This document shows positions 11,937 through 23,255 of a stretch of 64,000 bases of DNA, one piece after another. Each line of letters starts with the position of its first letter. Within the stretch, counting starts at the first letter, position 1. A program made the position numbers and the translations under genes. The notes under the pieces are model-generated. The model was not told the DNA's origin and did not search any database. It saw nothing but the letters and a program-made list of their open reading frames with translations. Origin of the DNA: Myrica gale (lineage: Eukaryota; Streptophyta; Magnoliopsida; Fagales; Myricaceae); NCBI GenBank assembly GCA_963930655.1, contig OZ005603.1, positions 18,933,001-18,997,000 on the forward strand, given 5' to 3'.

Positions 11937-12978
11937 CTTTTCTTTTCTGTTTTATTTATTATTTGCATTCCTTTTTTTTCTTTCTTTTTCTATTGCACTT
12001 GTTGGCTGTGATTTTCTGTTGTTTTTCTTTTGGTTTGCTTCTCTCTGTTCCCCATCTTTCTTTTGTTTCCCTTTATGCTTTCACATTGAGGACAATGTTT
12101 CATTTAGTTGGGGGAAGGGACTTGCACGTTGTTTTGCAATCATGCAATATATTCATTTACACTTGTCATTTCAATATTGCATTTTACTATGATTAGGATG
12201 AATAGCTGACTCCTAGTAAGATGGTGATGGTGGTTGAACTTTATTAATGCATGTTGACAACTCTTTCCTTCTCGAGCATTCAAATTTGACATTGATGAAA
12301 CATGAATGATGATGTGAACTCTCAGGTTTCAAACTTTTGAAGTTTTCTGAGCTTGACCTTAGAATTAGCTCTCACAGGATGAAGTGCAAAACATTCTAAG
12401 AAATAACTATTTCTTTTACCTGATATCTCTCAATAGTCTTCATCTACATACCAATAACTAGAATAGAGAGAAGTACACTACAGGACTACTGAGTTGTGCC
12501 ATATCCACACAAAAAAAAAGAAGAGCAAAAGTAAGGGGCAACTTAAGTTGTTATTGAGTCAAGGGCTAGAAACAGTTGCCCAAACTTTGGGGGTTTGGAA
12601 AACTCAACAACCGTTAAGAACAGAGTTGACGCGAAAACTGCTAGACTCTTCAGCTTTGAAGTAGTTAGGATCAATATTGATCAATCTTAGGGTCGAAACT
12701 CTTTTGGACAGCCAGTGGTAGAAATGAGGACTAAGAGAGAGTCAAGGTGATAAATTGTAATTTTTCTAGACGTTTTGCCTCAATCCTATTGAGAGGAGAT
12801 ACTAAGTATTTCACAGATGCTGATATTGTTTGAAATTGTGAGAGGTAAAGTCATTGTGATTGAGAATTCTTTTGATTGACTGATTTGCTTGTGAATGAAT
12901 TGTTGTCTCAATGCATTATTTTGTTCAATTACCTTTCGCTATTTTTGCTAAGAGACTAGCATAAAGCTAGTTGGGGGG
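11937..12978 (+). mobile_element. Athila 3' noncoding interior and polypurine tract
   Basis: About 1 kb without convincing coding sequence. An internal GTTGGGGGAAGGG purine tract lies at about 12108-12121 after the text CATTGAGGACAATG, which recurs in many Athila/Tat elements (from memory). The final tract GCTAGTTGGGGGG ends at 12978, directly before the LTR. No envelope-type ORF was recognised. Confidence 0.6.
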
Positions 12979-13280
12979 TGTGATTGTATCACAATTTTGT
13001 TCATTAATCACTTAAGAAAGTTCCACAATTACACCATTTCCACTAGAAAATTATGCTTTGGACATTAGTAAGGGGCGAATTGTTAATTTTGAAGAAAGCA
13101 AGTATAATTAAGTAAATTTAAGTTATTTGTTTTCGCTCCTCTCACCAAATTTTCATGTCGTCATTTTCATAAATATGATTGGAATTTTTCCTATATTGAT
13201 TTCTATTTTTACGTTTTGCATATGAACAATGGAGATGAAGTGAGCTCATGGAAGTGAGAGGGAGGCTGGAATCAAAGGGT

Positions 13281-13477
13281 CGGTCGAGTGGTCATCACGT
13301 GCCTGTCGAGCGTGAAGAGAAAATCCGTAGCCACTCGAGCACGCTGTCGCGCGTTACGCCTCTGTTTGAAAGTCTCCATGGGTGCTCGAGCGGCACGTTG
13401 AGCATTGGTCGCTCGTTAGGATTCTGTGTGAAAATATTCAAGGGCGCTCGAGCGGTTGGTTGAGCACCGGTCGAGCG
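13281..13477. repeat. TCGAG word array in the Athila LTR
   Basis: TCGA cores at 13284, 13306, 13335, 13386, 13448 and 13471, with one-base variants (TCGC, TTGA) at 13347, 13398, 13409 and 13460. Within clusters the steps are 11-12 bp (or 22). Text between clusters (GCCTCTGT...AAGG) resembles the spacers of the Tekay-like LTR at 25682-25880. Confidence 0.8.
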
Positions 13478-14453
13478 CGACACGTCTGACGCCAAGTTAG
13501 AGGGTGTTTTTGAAAGTCGAAAAAGGCCATAGGGCATTGTTGCTGAGTCATGACAAAAAGCCCTCCAAAAAGAAGGTTTAAAGGGAACATTTTCGTGCAA
13601 AGCAAGGGATTCGAAAGTTTCATTTGGCTGGTTCGTAGGTTGCTTCTGGGTGGCTCCTGAGTCTCCCAACTTTTCTCCTAAGACCACTTTTCCTTTGCTT
13701 TTCTTAGCTGCTACCGTAAAGACCAAAAGCTTGTTGCTTTTGGCTTAGTTTTCTTTTGAGCTTTTGTAGTAGTTTTTGTTGCTTTCGGTTCTTTCCTTTA
13801 GAATTGTCTTCATTGTTTTCTTCTGCTGTTGTTTACACCGAATACACTCTCTTCATTTATTGTTGCACTTTCATTTCAGTTGTAGAAATTGTTTGGACCG
13901 AATGTCATATTCCATTTATGTTTCAGATTTGAGTTTTGCTTTGGTTTGATGATTAAATGTTATGTTAAGTTTCCATTTCACTTCCTTAATGTTAGAATAG
14001 TGTTGGTTTTGTTTTTGTTAGTTTTATTGAGTATGGGTATGAATGGGTTGTGACTAGCTAGAGGTTGGTTACAAGGTGTTCGATGAAATGTCTCTTAGAG
14101 CAGGTATAGTGCCAAACGATGTTTATTCGACAACTACTTGAGTTTATTTAGTTTCAACTCCATCTCATGCTACGTTTATGATTACGTGTTTTTCTTGTTA
14201 GCTCTTTATTAATCTCTTAGCACTTACATTGATCACAACTCAAAACCTCAAAAATCATGGATGTTATCAAGAAACCCAACCTTTCCCTTTGTGAATATGA
14301 TTTTAATTGTAAATAGAACATAGTTTTGTTTTATTGTAATGGTGATTGGAATGAAAAATTGAACACATCGTTCTTTGTGGAGATGACCTAGGACTTCCCT
14401 AGCATTACTTGACAACCTCCTACGCTTGGGTGTAATTCACTAATCATTTTTAG

Positions 14454-14860
14454 TTGAGTCACTCTCCTCCTATTTTCTCTATATTTTCTCTTCTTCTTCT
14501 TTTGTCTCTCCCTCTTGGCCGAATAAACCCTAGAATTTCTCTACTCGCATCCTCAACTTTTTATTTTTCAGCAACCCCTCTCGCCTTATTCTCCCTCCCT
14601 TTTTCTCTTGTCCAAACCCTAGTTTTTCTATCCTCTCTTAACTTTTATGCGCCACTCCCTTCTCTCTCTCCCTTCTCACCTTTATTTTCCCTTTTCTTTT
14701 TCCTTCTCTCTCTTCTCCCTCTATTTTCTCTCTTAGCCGCCCATCATTACTCCTTTTTTCTCTCTCTTCTCCTATTTTTTCTCTTTGGCCATATCTCTAC
14801 TCTCTCTCTCTTCATTATTTACAGTTTTTTTATTAGTTTTTTTTATGCTTTATAATTTCA
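14454..14860. repeat. Pyrimidine-rich block
   Basis: About 400 bp dominated by CTCTC, TTCTC and CCCTT runs inside the Athila 3' LTR. The translated open frame is only a by-product of low complexity. Confidence 0.75.
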
Positions 14861-15441
14861 ATGTCTTGTATTTCAATTCCTAGGATTTAGATTTAAGTTT
14901 CTTGCTCTTTAATTTCCTGTAATTTCTATTTGAATTTTGGATTATGTTCTCGTTGTTTGTTTATTTTAACGTGAATTTTGGGTTGTAATAAAACGATATT
15001 ATTTTAATCCATGATTCTTATGTTTTTTTATTCCTTGTCCTTTACTTATTGTTATTTAATTTCTTTCATTTAATTCTTGCTATTTACTTTCCATCATTTA
15101 AATTTCATCCTTTACTTATTGTTATTTAATTTTTGTCATTTAATTCTTGCAATTTACTTTCTGTCATTTATTTTTCGTTTCGTCATTTACTTTGATATTT
15201 GTTATATTCTGAGTTTATGGTTTGTGTTGTTTTAATTTCGTTACAAACTCTCTAAAATCCAAAAATATGAATCTGAACAGTGTTCAATAAACGCTTTTTA
15301 TTTTCTCTTTGTTTCTTTTACGCGAGTTTGAAATTAATCTATTTTCCCTGAGGAGACAATCTGGCCTTTTGGGCTAATTATTACACGACATAACTCCTAT
15401 ACTTGGGATAGCCTTTGCGCTGCTCATTTTAGAGCGGGTCA

Positions 15442-15698
15442 CGGTCTTAGGGACAATTTTCTCATCTACTGCTTTCATAGGATAATGTAGTCCATTTAAA
15501 ATACAAAGTCATAGATCATAATCAATAGATTGAAGATAAATTATCATCTTAACTTTCCAATATGCATAATCATTACCATTAAAGAATAGTTGTCTAAGTG
15601 TGGTAAGTCCTTCAACATGAGTGTTGAAGCTTGAGGTTGTCATTCTAACTCAAGATTGTTAAATCTTATAAATATGAACACCAAGCTCTGATACCAAT
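15442..15698 (-). mobile_element. SIRE-like copia element: PBS and start of gag
   Basis: Read on the minus strand from the LTR: primer binding site TGGTATCAGAGC (15685-15696), then the start of a Ty1/copia gag with the text FNGNDYAYWKVKM, a close match in style to the gag start at 34252. The element continues leftward no further because the Athila element is inserted at 15442. It is a broken fossil. Confidence 0.75.
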
Positions 15699-16991
15699 TG
15701 TGAGTCCTAGATTTCAGGATTAAAGCAATCCAAGAGGGGGGTGAATAGAATTTCTAACTTTTCGCTTAAAACCCCCAAAGACATGTTTGCAAGTAAAACC
15801 TAATTTAGCACAAGTGTAAATATGCAACAAATATGAATAAGTGCTAAAAGTAAGGAGAAGGGTAAGAAAGCAAACACTCGATTTTTAGGTGGTTCGGCAA
15901 ACCCGCCTACATCCACCCCTCAAGCTCCTTCACCGAGCCTTCAAGTTTTCCACTATTCTCCAATAGCTTTACACACTAGCTTCCGCCTGCTAGAGAACCG
16001 TACAAGTGTATTTTCCAGGGCTCAACACTCAAACCCACCCAAGTGGTTTTTCTGGCTCACCACTCACAACCTCATCAAGCTTGAGATATACACTCTCAAA
16101 GCGTCTTCTTTAGTGAACAACCTTATCAAAGAAAACACCTCTTTTGATATGAAGGTGAAGAAATAAATCTCTCTTGAAGAGTGGATAGGAAAATTGAAAG
16201 TTTTATCTCTTTTGATTCACACAATGACAAGAATGTGAAAGTGTAATTTGTGTGAATGATATGAGAAATATGAAATATGAAGGTTTAGAATATTTCTCAA
16301 GTGATCTAAATGATATGTGGTCGTTGGTTATTAATTTCAGACATTATTGATGTGTATTTATGAAAACTAGACGGTTATAGCCTTTGGGAGTCGTCTGTTA
16401 AAACGAGCCGGTCGACCGCTTAAAGTTACCGTTACCCCAACAGTCATATTGTCAGAAGCTCAAAGGCTATATTTAAAAAGCCACCGGTCGACCGCTACAC
16501 CAAGCGATCGTTGACCGGTCGACCGCTTCATCAGTCGGTCGACCTCTTCAACTTAAGCACATTGTCCAGTTGTTTTGAAATCATGTGTTTGACAACTTTT
16601 AGACACCCAATTTTAAAGACTTACTTCCCATAAGTTTACAAAAGGTTTGGGAGTTTGTTTGGGGTGTTTTGAAACCTTTAAAAACATTTTTATGTTCCTA
16701 ACAAAACATAAAACAGATTATGCACGTTTGGAAAAATATGCAAGTGTGTGATTCAAATCTTTGTCAAAAGTTAAACAAAGAGTTACAAGGATGATACCCT
16801 AAGGTCTTGAATCTTCACTTTGAGCTCCTTGCATCTTCTTGTTCTTCTTTCTTCAAGTCTCTGGCTCTTTCATCAAGTCGTCTTTGTCTTTGAAGTGTCT
16901 ATTTTATAAACTTGATCTATTTATTGAAATAATCAAAATCTCGATTGTGCACAAAAACCAATATAAACGATGTTTGAGCTTGGAATAAACA
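15699..16991 (-). mobile_element. 5' LTR of the SIRE-like copia element (minus strand)
   Basis: About 1.29 kb, adjoining the PBS on its left. The plus strand near the PBS reads TGTGAGTCCTAG; the other end is placed at TAAACA (16991) because the minus-strand start TGTTTATTCCAAG and the following GATTTTGAT block resemble the start of the SIRE LTR at 40795. Length is close to that LTR (1.25 kb). The motif pairing a CCACCTAAA-type block with gag further downstream is also shared. The outer boundary is less certain than the inner one. Confidence 0.65.
16409..16545. repeat. CGGTCGACCG palindrome array
   Basis: Exact CGGTCGACCG at 16409, 16485 and 16516, one near-copy at 16536 and a degenerate one near 16505. 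Pairs 16485/16505 and 16516/16536 are 20 bp apart. It is the same design as the GTGTCGACAC array in the related SIRE LTR, but with another word. Confidence 0.75.
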
Positions 16992-17461
16992 TCTTAAGTT
17001 GTTATCTATTTTGCTGTCTAACTTATTTTTGTCTATCAAATTGAGAATGGGCTCTACTTCAAATGGTGCTTCCTCCCCTTATAAAAAGAAGGTGAAGGGT
17101 GATAAACTCAGTTTTAATTTCTGGCAAATAGATCTTAGCATTCTAATGTTGAATCTTGGTTTGAGTGTTTTTCCCCTTTTTACGTAGTTGTATTAGTATA
17201 AAGTATTTAAGTTAAATTTGCCACTTTCTTACTTGGAAGTAAGACTTAGGAAAAGGTGAAACATCCTCCAAAACGTTGGGTACCAATATGATCTCATTCA
17301 TTCATATAATATATTGTTCTTTCGCTTGGTAATGCCCCACTGATGGTTAAAGGATCTGTAGATAATTTGCATTCATTCCCTTTCATTATATCCATTCTGC
17401 TACTTAAAGTTTTTCAGCATCACTTATCCATGTGTTTTCCTTGGCTCGATTTAGGTACAAA
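16992..17461. other. Unassigned AT-rich DNA
   Basis: I see no supported gene or element here. A 62-codon open frame at 16999-17187 has no recognisable motif. Confidence 0.5.
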
Positions 17462-18280
17462 TGATATGAACTCCACCAACAATTGTGATGAAACCCGATA
17501 ACAATGATGGATTGAAACCCCAAGATCGTGAAGACAAGATTTGTTGAGCCTTGACCCTTCACCTGACTAGATGATGAACCAAGACTACGAAGGATTGAAA
17601 CGCCACACCAAGAATTCTAGGTGATAAGTTTCGGTTCCTTGAACGCCACAAGATGAACTTGATAAGTTCAAAGAGTTCTTTGAAGAACCAAGAGGAACAC
17701 AAGACCTCCCAAATGATCTGAAAAATCAATACTGAATTCGAAGTTACTGTTCACGCGGAAATGGCAATCTAAGTACTTGGAACATCCCTCCGAGAATAGG
17801 AAAGCCATAACTATAGCTTTAAAGTCACATAAATATTACCATAACAGGTTCCCACGAAATTAGGCCTCTTTGTTTACTAGAGGCAGCCAAAAATAGCTAA
17901 AGGACCAGGTACAATGTACTAATCATGCCCCATCAAAGACCAAGTTTATTCCCCTATTAAATAGCCTTAAAACTCAATAAATTGGAGCTCATAAAGGGTC
18001 AAACGTTACTGTTCACGTTGGTGCATGTATATGAGTCTCTTCACTTGCCCTGATGACATGGACTAGGCCTTGATTATTATTGGAGCCCATCTTGGTATTT
18101 TCAAAATCAGCCCAACTTTCTTGGATTAGCCCATTAAGTGCTTCCTTGAAACGTTTGGCTCTAAGTCTTGTAATTGGGCCACTAGGAAGTGACAAAGGGT
18201 CTTGAGCTCCATTCCCATGTGTATGCTCAACAAGTCCAGCTCCTTGGTCACGTACAAGTCCAGCTCCTTGATTTGCATCA
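17462..18280 (-). mobile_element. Solo LTR, Reina-like Ty3/gypsy
   Basis: An 819-bp LTR, plus-strand ends TGATATGAACTCC...GATTTGCATCA, flanked by a perfect 5-bp duplication ACAAA (17457-17461 and 18281-18285). On the minus strand it begins TGATGCAAATC. It shares the block ACTTGGAACATCCCTCC and GATAAGTTC...CTTTGAAGAACC with the other Reina-like LTRs in this window. Near its 5' end (18013-18195) it carries the pol-tail text GPITRLRAKRFKEALNGLIQ. Confidence 0.85.
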
Positions 18281-18877
18281 ACAAAGCTTGGGGTTCTCTT
18301 TTAGGAAAATAATTGGCAGAAAGAGACAGTGGCATGCATTGACTACATGTAATTTTATTGATTTTTTTTTTTCTTTTTTGCATGTTCTGTTTTTTTTCTG
18401 ATGGTGGCATGTCTTTTACCAGATCAGTTATTTAGATCATAAAAGGCTTGTAGAGTTGTATCAACTAATGCATTTTACTCTGGATTCAAAAATTCAAATT
18501 CGAGATAGTCAGATTTCCAATTAAAGGCTTGGTGGCCACGCTTGGGCTTATTCAGGTAATTTTAAGCTAAAGCCCTATTATAAATTTAGAAAAGGATATA
18601 TTGGAGATTGGAAGTTAGGGCATATGTTGATTCTGTTGGAGATTGGAGGTCAGGGTTTATATATTAGAGTTGTTGGCTTTGTTGGGTGATGAAGATATGA
18701 TGATATGTTTGTTTTCACTTTTTGATGATTTGTTTGTTTTTTAAATCTTGTTGGTTCATATGATTTGTTATGTTTATTAGGACTTCTATATAGTAAATAA
18801 TCATTATATAGAATTTGAATTGATCTTCATGAGACATTGGATAATGTTGTGAGCTTCGAAGTTGAGCTAGGTAATAT
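18281..18877. other. Unassigned DNA
   Basis: I see no supported gene. It holds a T-rich run near 18360-18400 and imperfect repeats of TTGGAGATTGGA near 18600-18650. Confidence 0.5.
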
Positions 18878-19876
18878 CACCACAAGAAATTATGCTTTAG
18901 GTGACAAAATTTTGGGTGTCAAACCAAATTTTGTCACCTAAAGTGATTTTTCTATAACAAATTATTAATTTCGTCACCCAAAACTATCCAGGAACGCCAA
19001 AACCATCAGGACTGGTCACAAACACGTTTGGACGTATTGCTAGTGTGACGACATATACAAGTCGCGAATGAGTGAAGAAAAAAATCGTCACAAAAACAAA
19101 ATAACGTTCGGGCAATAAACATACCCGTTCGGACTCGCTGCAGGGTGAAAAATTCCACACCGTTCCAAATTAAAAATCGTCATGAATACTCTATTCAGTC
19201 CGGACGTTATAAACCACGTACCAACGTACAAAAGACCCAAGTCCGGACTACAAAAAAAGGTCTGCACAATTATAAATGCTTCTTCAGCGAATCGTGTGCT
19301 TCCATGTCTCAAAAGTTCAAACATGTGACATCCATACAATCCGGACTTCCGAACCATTTTGAATCGGCCATATTTAATGATGTTAAATTTGATAGGGCCA
19401 CGTATCAGTATAACCGATGAAACACGTCCGAACGTTAATATAACACGTTCGAACTGTCACTGGCCACATTAAACGGCCAGACTTTGTCAAAATCTCAAAC
19501 TCACTCATTCGCTTAGACTTTTCTCTCGCACGTTTTCACTTTCCATTAGAGATCTCTAAAAGAACTTGAGGTAAAACATTCTTCATAAATTTTATGTATT
19601 TCGATTAAATACCGACGCTTGTTTAGTTTGTTGTGTTGCTTTATTTTATGAAATTAGGTTGTTTGGCTGGTGTACGTCGAACCACGTTCGGACTTCATTT
19701 CACGTCGTCCGGACTTGTTATAAACCGTCAGGACTGTTATTATACGTTTGGACTTCATTTCACGCCGTCCAGACCTTTTGCAAACTATTTATTAGTTTGA
19801 CATTAGTGCGAGCGGTTTATGCTTATGTTCGGACGATTTTTGCTAGGTTGACCATGGAACACTCTGGGAGAAGTAT
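18878..19876 (+). mobile_element. CACTA (En/Spm) transposon, left end
   Basis: Starts CACCACAAGAAAT, one base from the common plant terminus CACTACAAGAAA. A hairpin follows at about 18898-18942 (AGGTGACAAAATTTTG paired with CAAAATTTTGTCACCT), then many subterminal copies of CGTTCGGAC / GTCCGGAC between 19020 and 19850 in both orientations. Such subterminal repeats bind the CACTA transposase in known members. The text MEHSGRS begins at 19852 and could be the start of a CACTA protein, but the LTR at 19877 interrupts it at once. No right terminus is seen. Confidence 0.6.
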
Positions 19877-20366
19877 TGTGAGACCCCGAATTTAAGTCTA
19901 TCAATTTATTGCTTATGAGCTTTTAAATATGTATTACTTTAATTAAGAGTGTATTATGGAGAAATGTATGTACGATTTTATTTATCTAAAGTTATGTCTA
20001 GATGGAATTTCTCCCTAGCGTTTTATGAGTTTTAAGCTAGAAGTTTAAATGTTATATTAATTGTTCTTGTTTAATTGAGCAGTTGAGATTTATTAGCTTG
20101 AAATGTTTTATTAATTGAATATGTCCTTAAGTTACAATAATTGGAGAAATTTAAATAGGCTTTAACTTTGATATATATGTGATAATATGTTGATTCTTGG
20201 AACAAGAAATGAGGAGACATATTAAGGTTAAATTTGTGGAGTGGCAGGAAAAGAAAATAAAATTTTCTTTAGGGGCAGAAAAGGAAAGAAGAGAGAAGAT
20301 TGAGGGATAAAAAGGGAAAGTAGGGGGAAGGGCAGTTTTGCCTTTTCCCTTCCCCCAATTCCTCCG

Positions 20367-20372
20367 TATAAG
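20367..20372 (+). promoter_or_regulatory. LTR TATA box
   Basis: TATAAG followed by a run of C and then a GA-rich leader (20425-20520), as in the LTR at 4209. Confidence 0.55.
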
Positions 20373-20978
20373 CCAGCCCCCCCCCAAACCGAAAAAACAT
20401 TTTATGCCCTAGCTCACCCGAACAAGAGGAAAGAAGAAGAAGAAGGAGAAAGAGGAAGAAGGAAGAAGACGAAGGAGAAAGGAGAGAAAAGAGAAGAAGG
20501 AAAGGAGAAGGAGAAAAACCAAGGTAAAATCCGGCCCTTTCTAGGAAAACCTCTGCTGGCCATCTCTCCCATTCTCTTCTTGCTTCCTTTTGTTGGTTGT
20601 TTGTTGTGATGGTTGTGTGTTGTTAGATTTTCTCCTTGGGATTCATGCGTTTTCTTTGAAGAAAATGTGGATCTAGTAAGTTTTAGAGAGTTGTATGGAT
20701 TGTGCACAAAACCATGGAGAATATGGTTAGATCTAGAAATTTAAAAACCCAAGAGAAACCAACTTGCACACTAGGTGTTTGATAAAAGACCAAAGGGAGT
20801 GAAATAGATGCAATAACATTTGTTCGAGTGATGAAATCATTGTTTTGGGTTGGAAGTCTTGATTTGTAGGTGTAAAATAGAAGTCTGGAATATGGGGTTA
20901 TAAGAGGAGAGCATGTTAAGACAAATTTCGGGTGTGTTGGTTGTTTAATGTGTGTTTTGTGTCTGAAAAATGGACATG

Positions 20979-21173
20979 CGCTCGACAGGCGCTCGAGCAT
21001 CCTTCAAGAATTTTTGTGCAGTAAGTTCACGCTCGACCAACGCTCGACCAGCGCTCGAGCGTCCTTCGAACAATTTCACAGAGAGTTGCGCCCGATTGAC
21101 GCTCGACCAGTGCTCGAGCGTCCCTTAACATTTTTATACAGAGGCTGAGCGCTCGACCGGCGTTCGAGCGGCT
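20979..21173. repeat. CGCTCGA(G/C)C array, 11-bp steps
   Basis: TCGA cores at 20982, 20993 | 21033, 21044, 21055 | 21103, 21114 (with a CCGA variant at 21092) | 21153, 21164. Every step within a cluster is exactly 11 bp. In this LTR the array lies downstream of the TATA box, unlike the array at 3749. Confidence 0.9.
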
Positions 21174-21639
21174 TCTTTGAATTTCACGAAATTTTTCCTA
21201 AGTTTCTAAGTTTCCTATTGACCTATTAGAAGACCCTACTAGGTTTTTCACTAAAGAAAATGTCTTGTGGTGTAAGATGACCAACTAGAGGTCAAGAATA
21301 TGGATGTTTTTGTATGACGAAGTATGAGTTATTGAATGACTACTTTATACGCCTAGTGAACCTTTGAATAACACTAGTGTGACCCAATTATAGGCAAGTA
21401 CAATTCAGGCGCTCAAGGGAACGAAGGTAAGGGGAACTTGTAAGATACACTACATGAAAAGTGTTTATGAATAAGCATGATATTTCAAGCATGACATTAT
21501 CAAGCACGACATGAATACATCATGATCATTTGCATTCATTTTTCTCATGAGAAAGAAGGATAAATTTTATGCAAATGAAAGTACCATTTTTATGCTACTT
21601 TATGACAAGTAAGTTAATGAACCCAAGTCGGTCGGTACC

Positions 21640-21870
21640 GTACCAAGTCAAGAAGGTGCCTCCATACCGAAGGACGTTTACGTGAAGGATGGATGTCACC
21701 TAGGGCACCCATACCGAAGGATGCTTGCAAGAAGGTGTGAACCTCAAAGGGTCGTGTCTAGCCACTGAAGGACGAATGCGAGAAAGTGTGCTAGCTCGAC
21801 CATATGTAAGGTCCCTAAGGGAAATAAGGGACAGTTCCAACGGGAACGCACAACCCTGATGTCAGGGGTA
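21640..21870 (+). other. Hairpin run in LTR B
   Basis: Counterpart of 389-613. The hairpin near 21812-21833 reads GTCCCT...AGGGAC, where the LTR at 592-613 has GTCCCC...GGGGAC: both sides of one pair changed together. One hairpin unit fewer than in the other copies, as if two units had recombined at their shared loop. Confidence 0.65.
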
Positions 21871-22549
21871 AATAGAGGGCAAGTAGCCCATAAGATAAAG
21901 AGTGAAATGATTTTCCAAAAGTAAGAGTTTTACAAGTATAAGTTTTGTTTTCAAGAGCAAGTGCATGTGCATATGCAATCATGAGGCATACATGTGCATC
22001 AAAATTCATGATCATGCATGAATTACATTATGTTTACATGTTTACGACTTCAAGTTCAAGTGCATGCTTACGCCTACAAGTTCATAATTATGAGTTCAAG
22101 TACAATTTCCTGTCTTCCAAACCATGACTTCAAATTCATGTTTTAACTATAAATCTTTACTGAGTCTTTCGACTCACAGTTTCAAATTGTATCATTCCAG
22201 ATAATGTTTCAGGGGAGGAAACTTAAGAGGAGGACCTTGAACCCTAGGAGAAGGGTTGACGATAATGTCTTTTCCTTTTTGCTTTTATTAGTAAAGGTTT
22301 AGATAATTTTTGTAAGAGCCGGCATGAGCCTCCGTGATATGGTGGTCATGGGTTATTCGGCTTAGTAAGTTAAGGTTTTAAACTGGTTGATATTTTGAGA
22401 CCATGTTATAACTACTTTGAGTTATCGATGGGAAGCATGTTATTATGTACGTTATACGCTAGCATTATAAGGCTTCTTTTAAATATTGAGGCATTATAAT
22501 ATTCCGCTGCAAGAATCCTCTGGATGAGGTATATATGTTCTGCTGCAAG

Positions 22550-23255
22550 TATCACCAATGTCGGGGGACAAACAGAGCGACCAGCCTGGGCAGACGCCTA
22601 TTTAGTGGAGTTAAATGAGTGTATCCGGAAGATCGTGCAACCGACACATTAGTTATGGATGGAGCTCCAATGCCGCTTGACCGGTCAGGCCCAGGAGCTT
22701 TGTGGGAGCCTATTTTTTGAAGAGCAGCCAGCACCTCTTCTCCCGCCGGAACTGCACAAAGTAGTGCATTCTCCTCCTCCGAGATAATTGGCGATATTAT
22801 GCCTTCAAGATCATTAGGGACCTTCGGATTTGAAGACTGATAAAGCTCCTCGAAAAAAGAGACAATATGCTGCCCAATAGAGGACCGGGAATGAAGCCAC
22901 CCATTTCATTCATCCTTTAAAAATTCAATGGCATTCTTACGTCGAGGAATAATAGTGGAAAGATGAAAATACCGGGTGTTAAGATCCTGAGTGGTCAGCC
23001 ATGACTTGCGCTTTCATGTTCCACATTTCTTCCTTCATTTTAAGAGCATCCTGAAGAGCAGACCGGGTTGCTTTTTTCCCGGGCAATATTGTCCAAGGAT
23101 GGTGGCAACTCCTGGATATGAGAGATAGTAGTTTGAAGGGTCTGAATTTTCTCAGAGATGTTTCCAAAGTGGTCCTTATTCCATATACGTAAAGCTGATT
23201 TAACAGCTCTGAGCTTTTGACACAACACTTTAGTAGGAGAACCCGAGATAGGCTT
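22550..23255 (-). mobile_element. L1 LINE piece 4: linker and start of reverse transcriptase
   Basis: Minus-strand translation gives typical LINE ORF2 text: LCQKLRAVKSALRIWNKDHFGN (about 23160-23230), and further on SHKAPGPD (about 22680-22710), the block found just upstream of the LINE reverse-transcriptase fingers. The reading frame is disturbed (open stretches overlap in different frames near 22980-23230). The piece is cut on its downstream side by LTR B and separated from piece 3 by a solo LTR. Confidence 0.75.

Larger units (their letters stand above)
6810..15441 (+). mobile_element. Athila-like Ty3/gypsy element
   Basis: Element body: right part of the 5' LTR (6810-7102), PBS (7109-7126), gag, protease, RNase H, integrase, a 3' noncoding region, polypurine tract (12967-12978) and 3' LTR (12979-15441). 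The rest of the 5' LTR is displaced out of the window by the Tekay-like insertion. The tRNA-Asp-type PBS and the TTGGGGGG tract are characteristic of the Athila/Tat group. It is broken, with several breaks. It is inserted into a minus-strand SIRE-like element at 15442. Confidence 0.88.
12979..15441 (+). mobile_element. Athila 3' LTR
   Basis: A 2.46-kb LTR beginning TGTGATTGTATC right after the polypurine tract and ending GGGTCA. Its last 294 bp match the visible 5' LTR part. It contains a TCGAG word array (13281-13477) and a long pyrimidine-rich block (14454-14860). Confidence 0.85.
19877..22547 (+). mobile_element. Tekay-like LTR 'B' (plus strand)
   Basis: Begins TGTGAGACCCCGAATTT and is a close inverted copy of the solo LTR at 24098-26983. 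Homology runs to about 22547-22549, where LINE sequence begins; the last ~80 bp of the full-length copy are not present. The 5 bp before (AGTAT, 19872-19876) recur at 22548-22552 right after a GCTGCA end, so an atypical LTR terminus is possible, but two of those bases are also shared with LTR C, so chance is not excluded. The left flank is CACTA DNA and the right flank LINE. Confidence 0.8.

Noticed and set aside
15685-15696. tRNA-Met fragment (also at 34222, 29191, 43491)
   Set aside because: These 12-13 bp are retroelement primer binding sites next to LTR ends; no tRNA gene body is present.
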